In this document: piece by piece, positions 12,778 through 25,363 of the stretch
How the letters are laid out: every line of letters begins with the position of its first letter
How positions within the stretch are numbered: position 1 is the stretch's first letter
NCBI GenBank assembly: GCA_022578965.1
Contig: MU400552.1
Coordinates: 248,001-312,000 of the forward strand
Origin: Xylaria sp. FL1777
Taxonomy: Eukaryota; Ascomycota; Sordariomycetes; Xylariales; Xylariaceae
DNA: 64,000 nt
Direction: 5' to 3'
Translations under genes and position numbers: made by a program
Notes under the pieces: generated by a model
What the model saw: the letters and a program-made list of their open reading frames with translations, nothing else
Told to the model about the DNA's origin: nothing
The model's database searches: none

Positions 12778-12821
12778 AAATATCATGTCTAGTGGACAGA
12801 AATATCATGTCTAGTGGACAG
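12778..12821 (+). repeat. Perfect 22-bp tandem duplication across the FAD monooxygenase start codon
   Basis: Bases 12778-12799 and 12800-12821 are identical 22-mers; each copy contains ATGTCTAGTGGACAG. Because 22 is not a multiple of three, the two ATGs are in different frames. Only the second (12807) opens the long coding frame; the first starts a nine-codon frame. Confidence 0.95.
12785..12814 (+). other. Short upstream ORF created by the tandem duplication
   Basis: The first-copy ATG at 12785 opens nine codons (MSSGQKYHV) ending at TAG 12812-12814, overlapping the main start at 12807 in another frame. If the mRNA leader begins upstream of 12785, scanning ribosomes would meet this ATG first, which should lower translation of the monooxygenase. 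Whether the leader includes it is not known. Confidence 0.6.
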
Positions 12822-14258
12822 CTTATCCGGATAGCCATTATCGGTGGCGGACTCGGCGGCTCGGCGGTGGCTCGGGCACTTACGAAGAATCCAAACCTCG
12901 ATGTACACGTCTATGAAGCCGACGCCACCTTTTCAGAGCGTGGTGCTAGCATCGGTCTCGCGAACAACTCCCAACGGGCTTTGGCACAGGTCGATTCAGA
13001 CGACCCGGAACTGCTGAAACGCGCGGGCGCTGTTACTCAGGATTCGATGCGGATGGTTATGGTAAGTTTATCTCTATGTTGTATCATATTTACATCCAAG
13101 GCAAGTGCATTGTGGTCTGAATCCCGAAGATTCATGTTCAAAATGACAGGGTTCAGGACCCCAAGCCGGAACGATCATATCCAACTTGCACACAGCGTCG
13201 CAAGAAGCAGGGAAGCTCCCCCGTGTCAGCGTGCACCGTGCCTCTCTCCTCCGGGAGCTGATCGTTCGGCTGCCCAAAGAGTCACTGCACACGTCTAAGA
13301 AGCTAGTATCGCTCCAGAGTCTACCCGGCGCAAAGGGCATTGAGGCTATTTTTGAGGACGGCGAATCTATCACGTTTGATGCTGTCATCGGCGCCGATGG
13401 TATATGGAGTACGGTAAGGCAGTATGTTCTGGGCGATGCCGCTGCGGAGCACACACCTACCAACGCCGGCTGGTGGGACTGCAGGAACCTGGTTCCGTAC
13501 GAGAAGGCAAGGTCTATACTCGGAGACGAACTATTCAAAGTAAATACAGCGTATGGGTGGGCTGGTGACGGTGGTTTCATGATGCATGTTGTAGGTTACC
13601 CTCAACCCCATAATTTCGAAGCAGAAGAGAAGTCTTGATTCATTCTCGCGCCCATGCAATATAGGTCCTTGAGAACCGCACCCTCGTCATGTGCGTAGCA
13701 TCTGTGCTTGAGAAAAATCCCCCTGAAGACGCTAAGAAGCGGCCGCTAACAAGGGAAATACTGACTGGTGCCTTTGGCACGTGGGCGGACGGACCAATCT
13801 CCCAAGGTATGATCAAACTCATACTGGACCAGCCAACGGCACAACTACAACGCTACGCTCTGTACGAGCATAGATATACACCCACGTATGCTAACGGGCC
13901 CGTCTGCATCGTCGGCGACGCAGCTCACGCCGCGACGCCTTGGCAAGCGGCAGGAGGCGGCCAGGCATTTGAAGATGCTATGATTCTAGGGGCCTTGCTA
14001 AGCTGTGTCTCGTCAGCCGACCAGGTTCCTATGGCATTTCAGATATATGACGAGGTCCGTAGGCCCCGTGCCCAAAAGATCCTGGAGTCGAGCCGGGACT
14101 CTGGCTTGATTGTCTGCGGTGCAGACCAGACAGTTGGGTTAGATGTAGAGAGAATGAAAGCCGAGCTGTCGGTAAGAGCAGCCTTGATTGAGGACTTGGA
14201 CTTGGTGGCATATAGGGACGAAGCTGTACAGAAGTTAAGAATATTGCTACAGGTATAA
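12807..14258 (+). CDS. FAD-dependent monooxygenase (salicylate hydroxylase-like, group A)
   Basis: Exons 12807-13061, 13150-13590 and 13665-14258 give 429 residues; introns are 88 and 74 bp and both are in phase 0. The N terminus carries the Rossmann loop IAIIGGGLGGSAVARAL, the middle has the DxxIGADGIWSTVR block (about residues 190-203), and the C-terminal half has the FAD-binding GDAAHA motif followed by TPWQAAGGGQAFEDAM. This order defines class A single-component flavin hydroxylases, which use NAD(P)H and oxygen to hydroxylate aromatic or polyketide substrates. The substrate cannot be read from the sequence. Position next to a UstYa-like oxidase and near a PKS suggests a tailoring role. 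The start was taken as the ATG of the second copy of a 22-bp duplication, the only one in frame. Confidence 0.9.
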
Positions 14259-15503
14259 ATAGGTCAGCTGCGGCCGAAAGCTATCCGTGTTACAACGAAA
14301 TAAAGCAGAAAAAGCAAACTTCATGTTTCGAAATAGAATAATGATATGTTTTGACCGGGTAGCCGTCACTTATAAACAGACCTTCTGACGTTGCAGCTCA
14401 ATATAATGCCAGGAGGTTTGACCCCTGCTAGCAGTCCAATCCTCACGTTGCTGCATGAAAGCACTTCGCGGAAAATACACCAATTACAATAACAAGACAC
14501 TAGAAAGAAATTTATCAATAAACAGAATTGAACTATATTACAGAAATAAACTAAGTGAGAAATGATTGAATTACACTAGCCAGGCGGATAACCGGTATCT
14601 GAAGTCCAGCTCCCCTCCTACTCAGGGGTAATAAGTTGACCACTTCGCGCACATAGCTCTCCCAGTCCTGTCAAACTTTAAATTCAGCACAAATGATAGC
14701 ATTAACGTCAACTGTGTCTAGAAGACATGCGCCAAGTCTCCTAGTTATCTATTGTAACCAGTTAGTGTGCTCTCTACGAGATCGGTTATATCCTAGAAAA
14801 GCCCCTATTCCAGATTAGTCTTTTTGCTCAGTTTATTATTCCAGTTTAACGGCCTATACTTCATAGCTCATCGGTAATCCTAAGCTGTAAAGCCTTTTCA
14901 TAAGCATCAAGTTAGTAAGCAGTTAGTATTCCGCTTTAATTTTCTCTCTATATGTTTCATCTTTTGAATATCTTTCAGCTCTCGTGGGCTGCGTTATTCA
15001 TATCCCTCCCCTGGTCCCCTGGGCAACAAAATGATAGCCCTGTTTTGTGATAGTTTACTTGACAGGAAGTCGAGAAGCTCAGGTGAAATGTAAAGGCTCC
15101 AGGCTACGGACTGGTAGCTTTTAATTCTTTTGATATAGGTAAGTTAGTTACAGTTTTTGTTTATATGATACTGCTTGCCTACTAAACAACACTAGTCAGC
15201 TAAGAACCCACCCCTTTCAATTAGAGGAACGAGGAAATGATAAGGCAAATTAAAGGCACTGGTCCTTTCTCTCACACGGCCCAAAGACGCGAATGGTACA
15301 TTCTCAAAACAGCTGCACGTGAAGCCTAAGGACGAAGAAGTTGTACATATCTATCCTGGGATGCTGAGAGAATTAGGTATGTTCTTGGCTACTTATTGCT
15401 GAAATATCTCAGATAGAGCCTCATGTTTATTATTATTTCGTCCCAATAGGAGACCTCTTATATAAATTAGTCTACGGTCCATCACAGGACAGCTCGACAT
15501 TCC
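14259..15503. other. Intergenic region between convergent genes
   Basis: About 1.2 kb of AT-rich sequence between two convergent genes; only short frames, nothing recognised. Confidence 0.45.
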
Positions 15504-16610
15504 TTAGCCTATCTCCACCGGCTCCCAATGACCTGTCAGTTCTGCCGGTTCTCTATCAGCATTCACTTCGTGAACTCTGACCTGTTCTTCTAGTTCGTGT
15601 CTTGGTATCTGTTGACTTGGCTTCTCCTCCGTGTTGCCTGCCTCCTGTGACGACCGTGAAAGCAAGGAAGCACGTCCGTTGCGTCTTCTGACGTAATATA
15701 TTGCGCCTGTCGCCGCTAATAATATGAAGAAGATGAGGATAACTCCGACACCTATGGCTGCCTTGGTACCCGTGCTGAGATCTGTCTGCGCAGCAGAATC
15801 ACCGGTAGTCTCTGCACCACTGGTGGAAGAGGAGAAAGTGCCGGATTCTTGACCTCCAGAGGCAGTCGTATTCATTGTTGGTAGCATTGATACTGAACTT
15901 TTAGACGTGCTCTCCATGCTAGTCGGCAGCGCCCCTGTCTGTGTAGCCGTAGAATCTACAGTGGTCGACGATATACTCCACAGAGGATCGGTGGCAGCTC
16001 TTCGCACTATGACGCCCATAGCGTAAACTGTTTCGCCAGCATCAATCAGAGTACTTGTAGTGCCGATTACTGAAAGGTCGCCATCTGGATATGCAATGAC
16101 TTCTCCAATGTATGAGGAGTCCAATCCGAGAGTTGACTGGCACGCGTCGTTGTCATCTTCTGGGCGGGTTCGACGACAAGTGAAACCACTATTCGTGCGT
16201 AACGGCATTCGCAAATATTAGTTAATGACCATCGAACCCAACACTCATTCGGCCCCTTTTGGTAGTTGAATTTCCGTTTCCTTTTTTTTCCCTTTCTCAT
16301 TCGTACATTAGGTTTTACCCTCTCCAATCCCTCCTTGGACCTGGTCGACATACCTAGGACAACACGTAGCGGCAGTAATGCCAGGACCCGACACATCGAG
16401 TTGGGTGCAAGCATAGTTGTAACCTGGCTGACATATACCAGGTGAGTAGTAGTATCTGTCGAGCGGCGTAAAATTTGGCGGAAAGCAACCTTCGGACGCA
16501 TTACCCCGCTGCAGCCAGAAGCCATCGGTGTCCGTAGCCAAGTATATAGAGCTGCAGGCTTTACTGTTGATAGGCGTAAACGTGGTAGTGAGGGGCCCCA
16601 GGTTTCCCAT
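15504..16610 (-). CDS. Single-pass membrane protein with Ser/Thr-rich ectodomain
   Basis: Exons 16610-16354 and 16188-15504, split by a 165-bp intron, give 313 residues. The N-terminal half (about residues 1-165) is Cys-rich (ACSS, GCFPP, GICQPGYNYACTQ, TCCPS, TCRR), then comes a Ser/Thr-rich stretch of about 75 residues likely to be O-glycosylated, one membrane helix (IGVGVILIFFILLAATGAIYYV) with RRR on the cytosolic side, and a charged tail. The opening MGNLGPLTTTFTP matches a common fungal arrangement in which no classical signal peptide is obvious. Architecture resembles Mid2/Wsc-type wall sensors, but no WSC domain is seen, so function is not assigned. Confidence 0.78.
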
Positions 16611-18413
16611 ATCGAAATATTAGAAAGTGTAATAATTATAGACAGTCATGGGAAGACACGCGAACCTGGCCTTGAGAATGTCGGCTATGTTATTTAATAT
16701 CATAAAATTGCATGAAATGGAAGCCGGGACCTTTTTAATCCAAGTGAACGTCAGGCTTACAGTGTAGTACGCTTGAAGGTCGAGAGTGTTCCATAACCAT
16801 ACTATAAGGAGGATCTGTTTTATATCAGACAAGGAAGTGAGAATTGCGGCTCTGAAGTGCCAATCAGAAACCGTTCATTAGTTTTTCTATGTCAAAATGG
16901 TATAGAACGGAAATGGTTCACAACCTACGGTTCCTCCTGACCGTCCCATCCGTGATTTGAATTGTCGATCCAAACGCAACAGTCATGATTCCTACGCTAC
17001 ATGCATGTGGTGAGTTATATTGCATCTACACGCTAATATTCAAACCATCTTACGCCCCCAATATCCCTTATGTGATGCTTTTAGGTTTATGCCTTTTATA
17101 GTCGGACAAGTTTCAACCACACTTCAACGACCTTGGAAACATATCAGTATTACGCCCCCTAAACATTACCCTGCTGGAACGAATAGAAAAGAGTCATCTC
17201 TTGGCTCAGATACTCATACTACGCTGTTTGGAGATTATTTAAAGGCTTTATGCCCCTATATACAACCTAGTTCAACTTTCCACTGGGTGGTATCATTATG
17301 TAACATTTAGGCAGGATCCGACGCTACTCTACAATCTTCTAGACAAACCAATTGCGACATGCCGTACTGGCCTGAAATCCTCCTGCATGGGTATTTCTGG
17401 GCATTTCTAGTCGGCGCTAATTCCTCTAACCTTTAGGGTTTCGGAGATACTTCCTTAAAGAAAGGTATCATACGCAACAAGTATTAAGTCTCGGGTCTAC
17501 CTATAAACTCTTACTTAGAACAGAGTATACTCCCCATGTCCTTGATCAAGATCTTACTATACACGGGATGAACAACCAAGTTAGTGTTGCCAAATGCTGC
17601 GATTGACCTGGAATATACCTTACTAAACTCTACAAGACTTGTAGAAGGTAACTACGCTCTAATTCTCATTTAACTATAAAGCAGCGGCTACTTTCGTATA
17701 GAGTTCTTTATAGGAGCGATTCTAAGCTGCAGGATAAATAACTCTCGAGTAAGGAGCTATTAGTCAATCCTGGAACTCCCCACGAGTGATTACCTTATGA
17801 TAACTAATGTCCTGAAGTCCGTTCATGTCAACTCAAAATTTTCAGCCATTCGGAGCGGCCAATGCGGTTTGATATTGCTATCTTCGGGCATGCATACATT
17901 TTGAAGCTGTCTTTTTCAATCCTTTCCCGCCGTGGCTCAAATATGTAGAGCGGCATATAGAGCTATGGATAAATACACGATCCTAGTCGGATATAACGAA
18001 ATGCGCAATGTATCATCCTCGACTAGATACAAATTAGAGGTCAAGCATAAGTCGTATGAGTAGGCGAAGACAAGTTGGGTAGATATGGGTTGGACACTAG
18101 GTAAGCAAGCATCATGCGTAACACAATCAGTGATGTGAAGGCTGAAAAAGATCTATACACTAGTACAAGGGCGCGGGATCGACCTATAGATACATCCGCA
18201 CGCCATGGCGACAACGATGATCGCGAATCCAGCTCCTCAAGCTCGGGTAAGCCAAGCATGTCATCTAACGAGTTGGACACGCTTTGTCATTTATGTATCA
18301 TACTATCCCGAGTGTAAGCTAGATCACCGCTGTAGCATATCCCCAGTCTAACCACGGGTTGTTTCATGGGTGTATGAGTGGCATAGCTTTTAATGTACAA
18401 TACAGTCAAGTGT
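16611..18413. other. Intergenic region
   Basis: About 1.8 kb, AT-rich, with only short unsupported frames (for example 17020-17310). It marks the change from accessory genes to the conserved mitochondrial block. Confidence 0.45.
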
Positions 18414-19263
18414 TTAGTTAGCGTCAGGTTGGCTTAGAATGTAATCGACAGCCTGGTTTACTGTTGGGAAAGATGTATTAGCATTAAGAAACTCGTTGGT
18501 ATATGACATCCTTGGTCAGGCAAGAGATTCACGTACCACTGTGGATGGCATCAGCGTCCTTGTCGGGAATCTCGATGCTGAACTCCTGTTTGGTGTCAGC
18601 CATTGAACGATGCTTCTAGACCACTTGCAGATAAAATAGTTCTAGAAACCCAATGCGCCAGATTAAAAGAATAGTTCCATACCTCTTCTATCGCCATAAC
18701 AACTTCTACTGTGTCCAGGCTGTCTAGGGCGAGGTCGTTTGAGAAGTGCGCAGTGGGGCTGATCTGCGTTGGGTCAGTGAATCCGAAGATTAAAATCGGA
18801 CAAATGGAATAACGCTGCCGGAAGATCATACATTGGACGGATCGTTGACCTGCAAGATTGAAAATTAGCATCGTCTCTTCTCACAAGTAGCATGACCATT
18901 TGCATATGCGCCAACAAATCCCCTATGTCGGCTACATGTCGCTATTTTACCTTCACCTCGAGGTGAAATGACCATGGTAACATGAATTGCCCCAAACCGC
19001 CGTAGAGAGACACAAAGTCGTCATTAGAAATCAGGTTGGCTCACCTTGTCGAAGCCCTTCAGGATACCCATGATGCGACCCTCAACCTCCTCCTTATTCA
19101 GAGCGCCACCAGCAGAGTACATCCTTACAGCAGAGACGACAGAAATTCTTGACATCGGCACTGGCGCAGCGACTCTAGGGATGACGAAGGCGGACCTGGC
19201 GGCCACAGGTCGCGCAACGCGAGAGGCTGCGAGAGCAGACCGGAGAATAGCTGTTCGGAACAT
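18414..19263 (-). CDS. Mitochondrial acyl carrier protein (complex I NDUFAB1-type)
   Basis: Five exons, 19263-19045, 18849-18832, 18763-18683, 18585-18537 and 18460-18414, give 137 residues; the second exon is only 18 bp (VNDPSN). A basic, Ala-rich presequence of about 45 residues (MFRTAILRSALAASRVARP) indicates import to mitochondria. The ACP domain follows, with the phosphopantetheine serine in FSNDLALDSLDTVEVVMAIEE and the family ending IPDKDADAIHSVNQAVDYIL. It carries acyl chains for mitochondrial fatty acid and lipoate synthesis and is also an accessory subunit of complex I and a partner of LYR proteins. The neighbouring gene encodes another complex I subunit on the same strand. Confidence 0.94.
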
Positions 19264-19902
19264 TTCGACGGCAAATGTAAACTCAATTAACCACGATGAG
19301 GCTGTGGAGACGGCGTGGACGGGTTGGGCGGGTTTATGGGTGGAGGTGTTGATGATGGGCGGTCGGAAGAGGGCCGGTTATCGAGGTTGAGGGCATAGAT
19401 AAAGCGAGCTTCCAACAAGTGACGAAGGAGGTCATGATAAATTTCTCGTCTAATCTAAGACTGGATATCCGAGCTTGGACCTACGGAGCTAGCGGTATTC
19501 GGGGTAGCTGCACGTGATTGGAGGGGTACAGAGTTGGGACAGGTCCACCAGGGACTCTCTCGGCTGTTCACAGCTGGTTCTGCGGCTCCTGTCACTGGAG
19601 TCAATGCCTGCCATTCAGGCCGGCTATAGAGATAGTTAGGTATTCATTTATTAATTGGTATTGTCCCTGAGGCAGCTCATTCGTGAGATATCAAGCACGA
19701 AATCTATATGACTTCTGTCAATGTCCTCATAACTGAATTGTTCCTTCGGCTGAGAGTACTATTTCACAAGAATACGTCATACATATAGCATCATGCGAAG
19801 GATTAAAAAGAAGCTTTAAAATGGCAACCATACGCCACAAATGAAAGATGCTTATCGGTATTCTATGTTATATGTACAGGACAATAGACGGCTCTCTCTT
19901 TC

Positions 19903-19930
19903 TTGCTATTTTGCTATTTTGCTATTTTGC
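19903..19930 (+). repeat. Three tandem copies of an 8-bp unit
   Basis: TTGCTATT is repeated three times followed by TTGC, just past the stop codon of the complex I gene, so probably in its 3' untranslated region. Confidence 0.8.
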
Positions 19931-19958
19931 CTCGGAAACACGCCGATGCACTGGCTGA

Positions 19959-20930
<972 letters not shown>

Positions 20931-21906
20931 GATGGAGTGCAATTGGGCGATCAGGTTGAGACGAGAGATGGAGGGGAGAGGGTCGACAGCCGAGCTCAAT
21001 TACTAGGGACGAGGTAGGAGAGGCGAGTAAGTACATTAAATCAGAGCTAGCTTGGAGGCGGGTTTGGGGTTTTTTGGTGGAGTCCAGCACCATCAATTAC
21101 AAAAGCGAAGTTGTGATTGGCCAATAGACGCAGGTACTGTACCATGTAAGTAGACTTACCGCTGAACCTCCCGTCAAGCCACCCTGCTAGCTTGATGTGG
21201 CCGTGCTACCGGTTCTGCCCAATACTCTAACAGCGGGACACCAAGAAGATGAAGTATCTAGGACATTTTCATCATAGACGGTCAAGGTAGTCTACTTGAT
21301 GAGTGAGTTATGAAAAGAATGATGGCAGCAACGTTAGGGCCGTTTTGAATAATTATTTGTTTGTGGCTAGCCGTATCCTAGTTTGGGTTAATATTGATCA
21401 GAGTGTGGTGTAAATAGGAGGACTGGCAGTCCCTAGGTAGATTCAGCTATATCATTACAACAAATATTCGTAGGCATCTGGCTAGTAATGCTATAATTAA
21501 ATAGATGCCATGACCTTCTTCCCAACGAGGTTTTTTTTTCTTTTTTGTTTCCTAACAGAAAAGTATATTGTTCATGAGGGCTCAACGCCTAGATGAAGCT
21601 GCAATTTCAATATAATAGCTACGTTGCCGTTTACTCTACTACCTAGGTGTACAAGTTCATGGTGTATACTAGAGCAATCATTTCGTTTCCGTATCCATTG
21701 CTCCTTTGCCCATAATAACTCCCTTAGACTCGTACATAGCTCGATAAAATCAATCTCACCCCATGAAACCTATCGTGATCATACATGTCGTCATTGCCAA
21801 TCATCCCAGCTATTACCATGCCATACCGTGTGCCGTGTCATATCCTTCTATCCGCACTCCAAATCCCTCCTCCCATGAATCAAACGAAAACATCACAAAG
21901 CTCCCT
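20931..21906. other. Intergenic region
   Basis: Promoter of the complex I gene followed by AT-rich sequence with a poly-T run near 21531-21550. Nothing else recognised. Confidence 0.4.
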
Positions 21907-22734
21907 TCAGTTCGCCCTAGGCGCATCCGTCAGCGGCACATACCGCACCCCAAACAACCTCTTCTTCTCAACCTTGCCGTCCACATCTTTATCCACGACC
22001 CAGATATACTGCTCAGACCGACTCCTCTCGTCCTCAACAGGAATAAACATGCGACCGGGCCGCCTCAACTGCCTCACGAGCTCCTCATGCAGCTCCACCG
22101 CCGCAGCGCCAACATGAATGGCGTCCCAGCCCTGCGCATCGCTCTCGTCCGCCTCGCCGCCCACATTCTTCCCGTCGGCATCCTTCCCGCCCGCCGCCCT
22201 ACCCGCCTCAATAGCCTCGGCAGCAGACGGCGTCGCAGAGGGAGTACGGAGAACCTCGGGCTCAACCCAGCCCTTCCGCCCATCCCCGACAAGGAACCGC
22301 ACACGCCCACTCGCCAGCAGCGCCCTTCCCTCGGGCGACTTGCGCATGTTCGTCTCCCCGAGGTCGCGCAGCGCGGGGATGTGCTCGACGCCGACGACGA
22401 CGGCGTCCTCGCCCGCCAGCTCCGCCAGTATGTGCGTCAGATACCCGCTGCCGCTGCCGATGTCTAGGACGCGGCGGGCGCGCGAGGAGGACGGGGCCGA
22501 CGGCAGCAGGTAGGGCAGGAGGGACTCGGCGGCGTTGGCGTGCATGTGCGGCGCGCTGATGGTCGCCCGGTGCCCGATGGCCTGCGGCGAGTCCTCGTAC
22601 GGCGACGACGGCGCGTAGTGCGCCCGGTCCACGGCCAGAAAGGCGTTCTTCACCGCCTCCGACTTTATCATCCCGTTGTTGAATAGATTCTCGGCTAGTG
22701 TTCTGTTACACCTGCCTGAGCTGCGCCACGCCAT
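21907..22734 (-). CDS. Protein-L-isoaspartate O-methyltransferase
   Basis: A single exon of 275 residues. The fold's marks are in order: the substrate loop HYAPSSPYEDSPQAIGHRATIS with ISAPHMHA (about residues 40-65), the S-adenosylmethionine loop VLDIGSGSGYLTHILAEL (about 89-106), GVEHIP, and WDAIHVGAAA near residue 204 with the final barrel strand RMFIPVEDE. The enzyme methylates L-isoaspartyl residues formed by protein ageing so they can be repaired. Compared with usual members (about 220-230 residues) there is an extra stretch of about 35 Ala/Gly/acidic residues between FLVGDG and WDAIHVGAA. GC content is much higher than in the flanking intergenic DNA. Confidence 0.93.
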   Translation of the reverse strand: MAWRSSGRCNRTLAENLFNNGMIKSEAVKNAFLAVDRAHYAPSSPYEDSPQAIGHRATISAPHMHANAAESLLPYLLPSAPSSSRARRVLDIGSGSGYLTHILAELAGEDAVVVGVEHIPALRDLGETNMRKSPEGRALLASGRVRFLVGDGRKGWVEPEVLRTPSATPSAAEAIEAGRAAGGKDADGKNVGGEADESDAQGWDAIHVGAAAVELHEELVRQLRRPGRMFIPVEDERSRSEQYIWVVDKDVDGKVEKKRLFGVRYVPLTDAPRAN

Positions 22735-23351
22735 CTTGGTGTGTTGTTGACAACGACGATGGGTGATAATGGTGAGGGTTATACGGCTTTCTGATGCGTA
22801 TTTAAGGGGGGTTTTAGTCTAGCTCTGCTTGTTTGCGTTGAACTCAACTGACGATGCGTAGTGCAATCGGCCTGAGGTGGGGGTGATGTGTACGACGAGA
22901 TACGGTGCTTCGGTTGGACATCCGGGTGGGATCCTCCGATGCGGGGGACAATGGTATTTGTAGATGGTTTTATCCGTGCGTAGGTTACAGGTAGAGGTTC
23001 AAGAGACGAGTTTTCATGGTAGGTGGAGTCATAGTTGGTTCATTTATTCATAATCAATCTGCAATAGGTCGAAGACGTGAAGATTATAGGTTACTTAAGT
23101 AGTGAACAAGTTGTTTGCTATTGTTCCAGCGTGGCGGGGTTGATTGGTTCTTATGCTTTCGTCATAAGTACTTCATCTTGTTACTTCACTAACCCACGGC
23201 CTCTCAATTCGCGGAATCATAATAACAATCACAACCCGACATTGGTGTCAATTGTAGCCTAAGTCCTCCTGGGTTATTATAGGTAGGTATTATATGTACA
23301 GTCCTATGTCCTTCACATTTACGTATTCTGAAATCATGATGAAAACGTACA
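22735..23351. other. Intergenic region
   Basis: About 0.6 kb holding the methyltransferase promoter; no gene or repeat recognised. Confidence 0.4.
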
Positions 23352-24126
23352 TCAAAACAGGTCCAATCTGGTCATATGCTGAAACCCCTGGATTCGTTCC
23401 GTCGTTTGATTCCAGCACCACATCGGATCCGGCGTCTTGGGGACAAATGTGGCAAACTTATCATCACCCTCCTTGCCGCCTTCAAGTCGAACAACGATGG
23501 ATATCACCGTGATGAGCTGACGGTCTATCGCATCCCGGACGCGCTCATGCCCATACATAGGGTTTGCCATGTAAAAGCTATTTTTCTTCGATTCTTCCCA
23601 TGTCACCGTCCCTTTCCATCCATACGGTTTCGCTTGTCTGAATATGGCGTCGAGCTCGCTTGGCATTTCGTAACTTAGGGCTTTCTCTCTGTCCCGCCGG
23701 TTATTTGATCAGCTGGACTTTCTTCATCGAGCGAGTTATTTCGCGAGGTATGAATCGGGGAATAACTAGAACGGAGACGTACAACTTCTCCCGTATCAAG
23801 ACCTCGTCCTCCATTGTCACCCGGGTGGCACCGACTCCCTTGTCCCGATGCACCTCAACGACGGCGTGGAGGTAGTGCAAGATGTATTTGGTCCGATGGC
23901 CTTTGATGTCCTCTTCAAGGAATTGCAGCTGCTCTTTCTGATGTAACGAACTGTCGACCAAAACCTGGTCATGGTAGTATTGAGCGTGCGTATAGATTAT
24001 TCTGGTGACGTCTTTCTGCCATTGGTGTTCCAATATGCCTTTGACGACATCGAAGGGAAGTTCTCCGATCACTCTGAGAGCGGATTGGTGGTCCTTCAAT
24101 GGGAGCTTGCATATTGCGCAATCCAT
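23352..24126 (-). pseudogene. Uncharacterised gene interrupted by a single-base frame break
   Basis: Two minus-strand frames belong together. The first (24126-23701, 141 residues) begins MDCAICKLPLKDH with a CxxC pair and ends at TAA 23703-23701. Reading on from 23706 in the next frame stays open through 23666 to the stop at 23352, adding about 120 residues that continue smoothly (RRDREKALSYEMPSELDAIF). The break is at a run of three A/T bases at 23704-23706; one base fewer would restore one frame of about 260 residues. No GT..AG intron of useful size is available. The family is not recognised; the chain is polar and soluble. Either a recent null allele or a homopolymer error in the assembly. 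Confidence 0.6.
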
Positions 24127-25363
24127 CTTTTACTATTGTCGAAGAAATGAAATAGCATGGCTGCTGACATCTTGGCGCATCTGGAATGCGATAGGGTTGG
24201 GTATGGTAAGTTGAACTCGGGCACAGAGCCTCCCAATATGAATGCGACTTCTGGAGAGGACTTGATATGGATGAATGAAAGTTTTCTTATTAACAAGTGC
24301 AGAAGTCTCGACCCCGTCGTAGTTGACAGACAAGTAATGATATGAATGACACTCGGGGAGGAACTTGAAGGATTGTCATCAAAAGGCGGCTACGATGTCA
24401 TAGAAATACATATGTAGTTCTGGATCATATGAGACTGTCACTTTAGCCTAATGCTGTCTATGGCAAGGGACAGCTATTCAGACATTTCTTCTAAGAAGAT
24501 GTAATTTCCTTACGCCTTTGTACGACATACCGTTAATCTCACTGAGTGATACGTTCTTGCAAGTTACATTATAATAAGCCGCTTGGCTTAGTCTGTTACT
24601 AAAGCGGAGGGTGTCTGCTTAAGTAGACACTTGGCTTTGTTGACTCGCATATGTTTTTTTTTACTTGGAAAGCGTTATGGATTACTGTTCAAAACGAATC
24701 TTGCGTGGTAATTTACTAATCTGTAAGCGAATACAGGCATGGTAAGTAGGATTCACGGAAGCTATCAAATTGTATAGAACGAGGGGTTGATGCGTCTGAT
24801 AGAATTGTACGTGCTCGGTTCGATGGCGATGTATATACGGAAAGTCTCTCAAAGGGGTAGAGAATGAATACCGCAGCTCATTTTTCAATGGTATTTATTA
24901 TTTTGTTGCCCCTAATCAACCAATTTGTCACTTGATCCGAGAAAGGTGAATGGTATAATTGTAGCTATGACGTAATGCTACAAGGTTGGAGGCGTGCTCG
25001 GAGCTTTCCGGCACAGCGTCTGCAACAACTGCTCCGTTCCCGGAGAGCTTTTGAACAAGCTCTTCACTTTTATTCCTGTGCTACAGTCACCACTGAAAAT
25101 CCTAGAACAATACTGTCAAAAGCGCTCACGTATGACAAGTGGATAATTACGGAAAAGGCTACCCGGGAAGGGAAGTAAGGAGGAGACTTGAGAGGCCAAT
25201 TGGGGACTTAGGTTTAGCCCAGGGTTGGTCAAACCCATATGACGACAAGACCACCTATATATCCCCGTGAGCACCCACGCCGGCAACACCGTGACAAGTC
25301 GCTTAGCAAGTCACTTAGCTACCCCTAACGGAAAGAGGTAAAGAGAGGGAAGGGGAGGAAAAG
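24127..25363. other. Divergent intergenic region
   Basis: About 1.2 kb between divergent genes. The 100 bp before 25364 is purine-rich (GGAAAGAGGTAAAGAGAGGG), a likely leader for the citrate carrier. No other feature seen. Confidence 0.4.
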
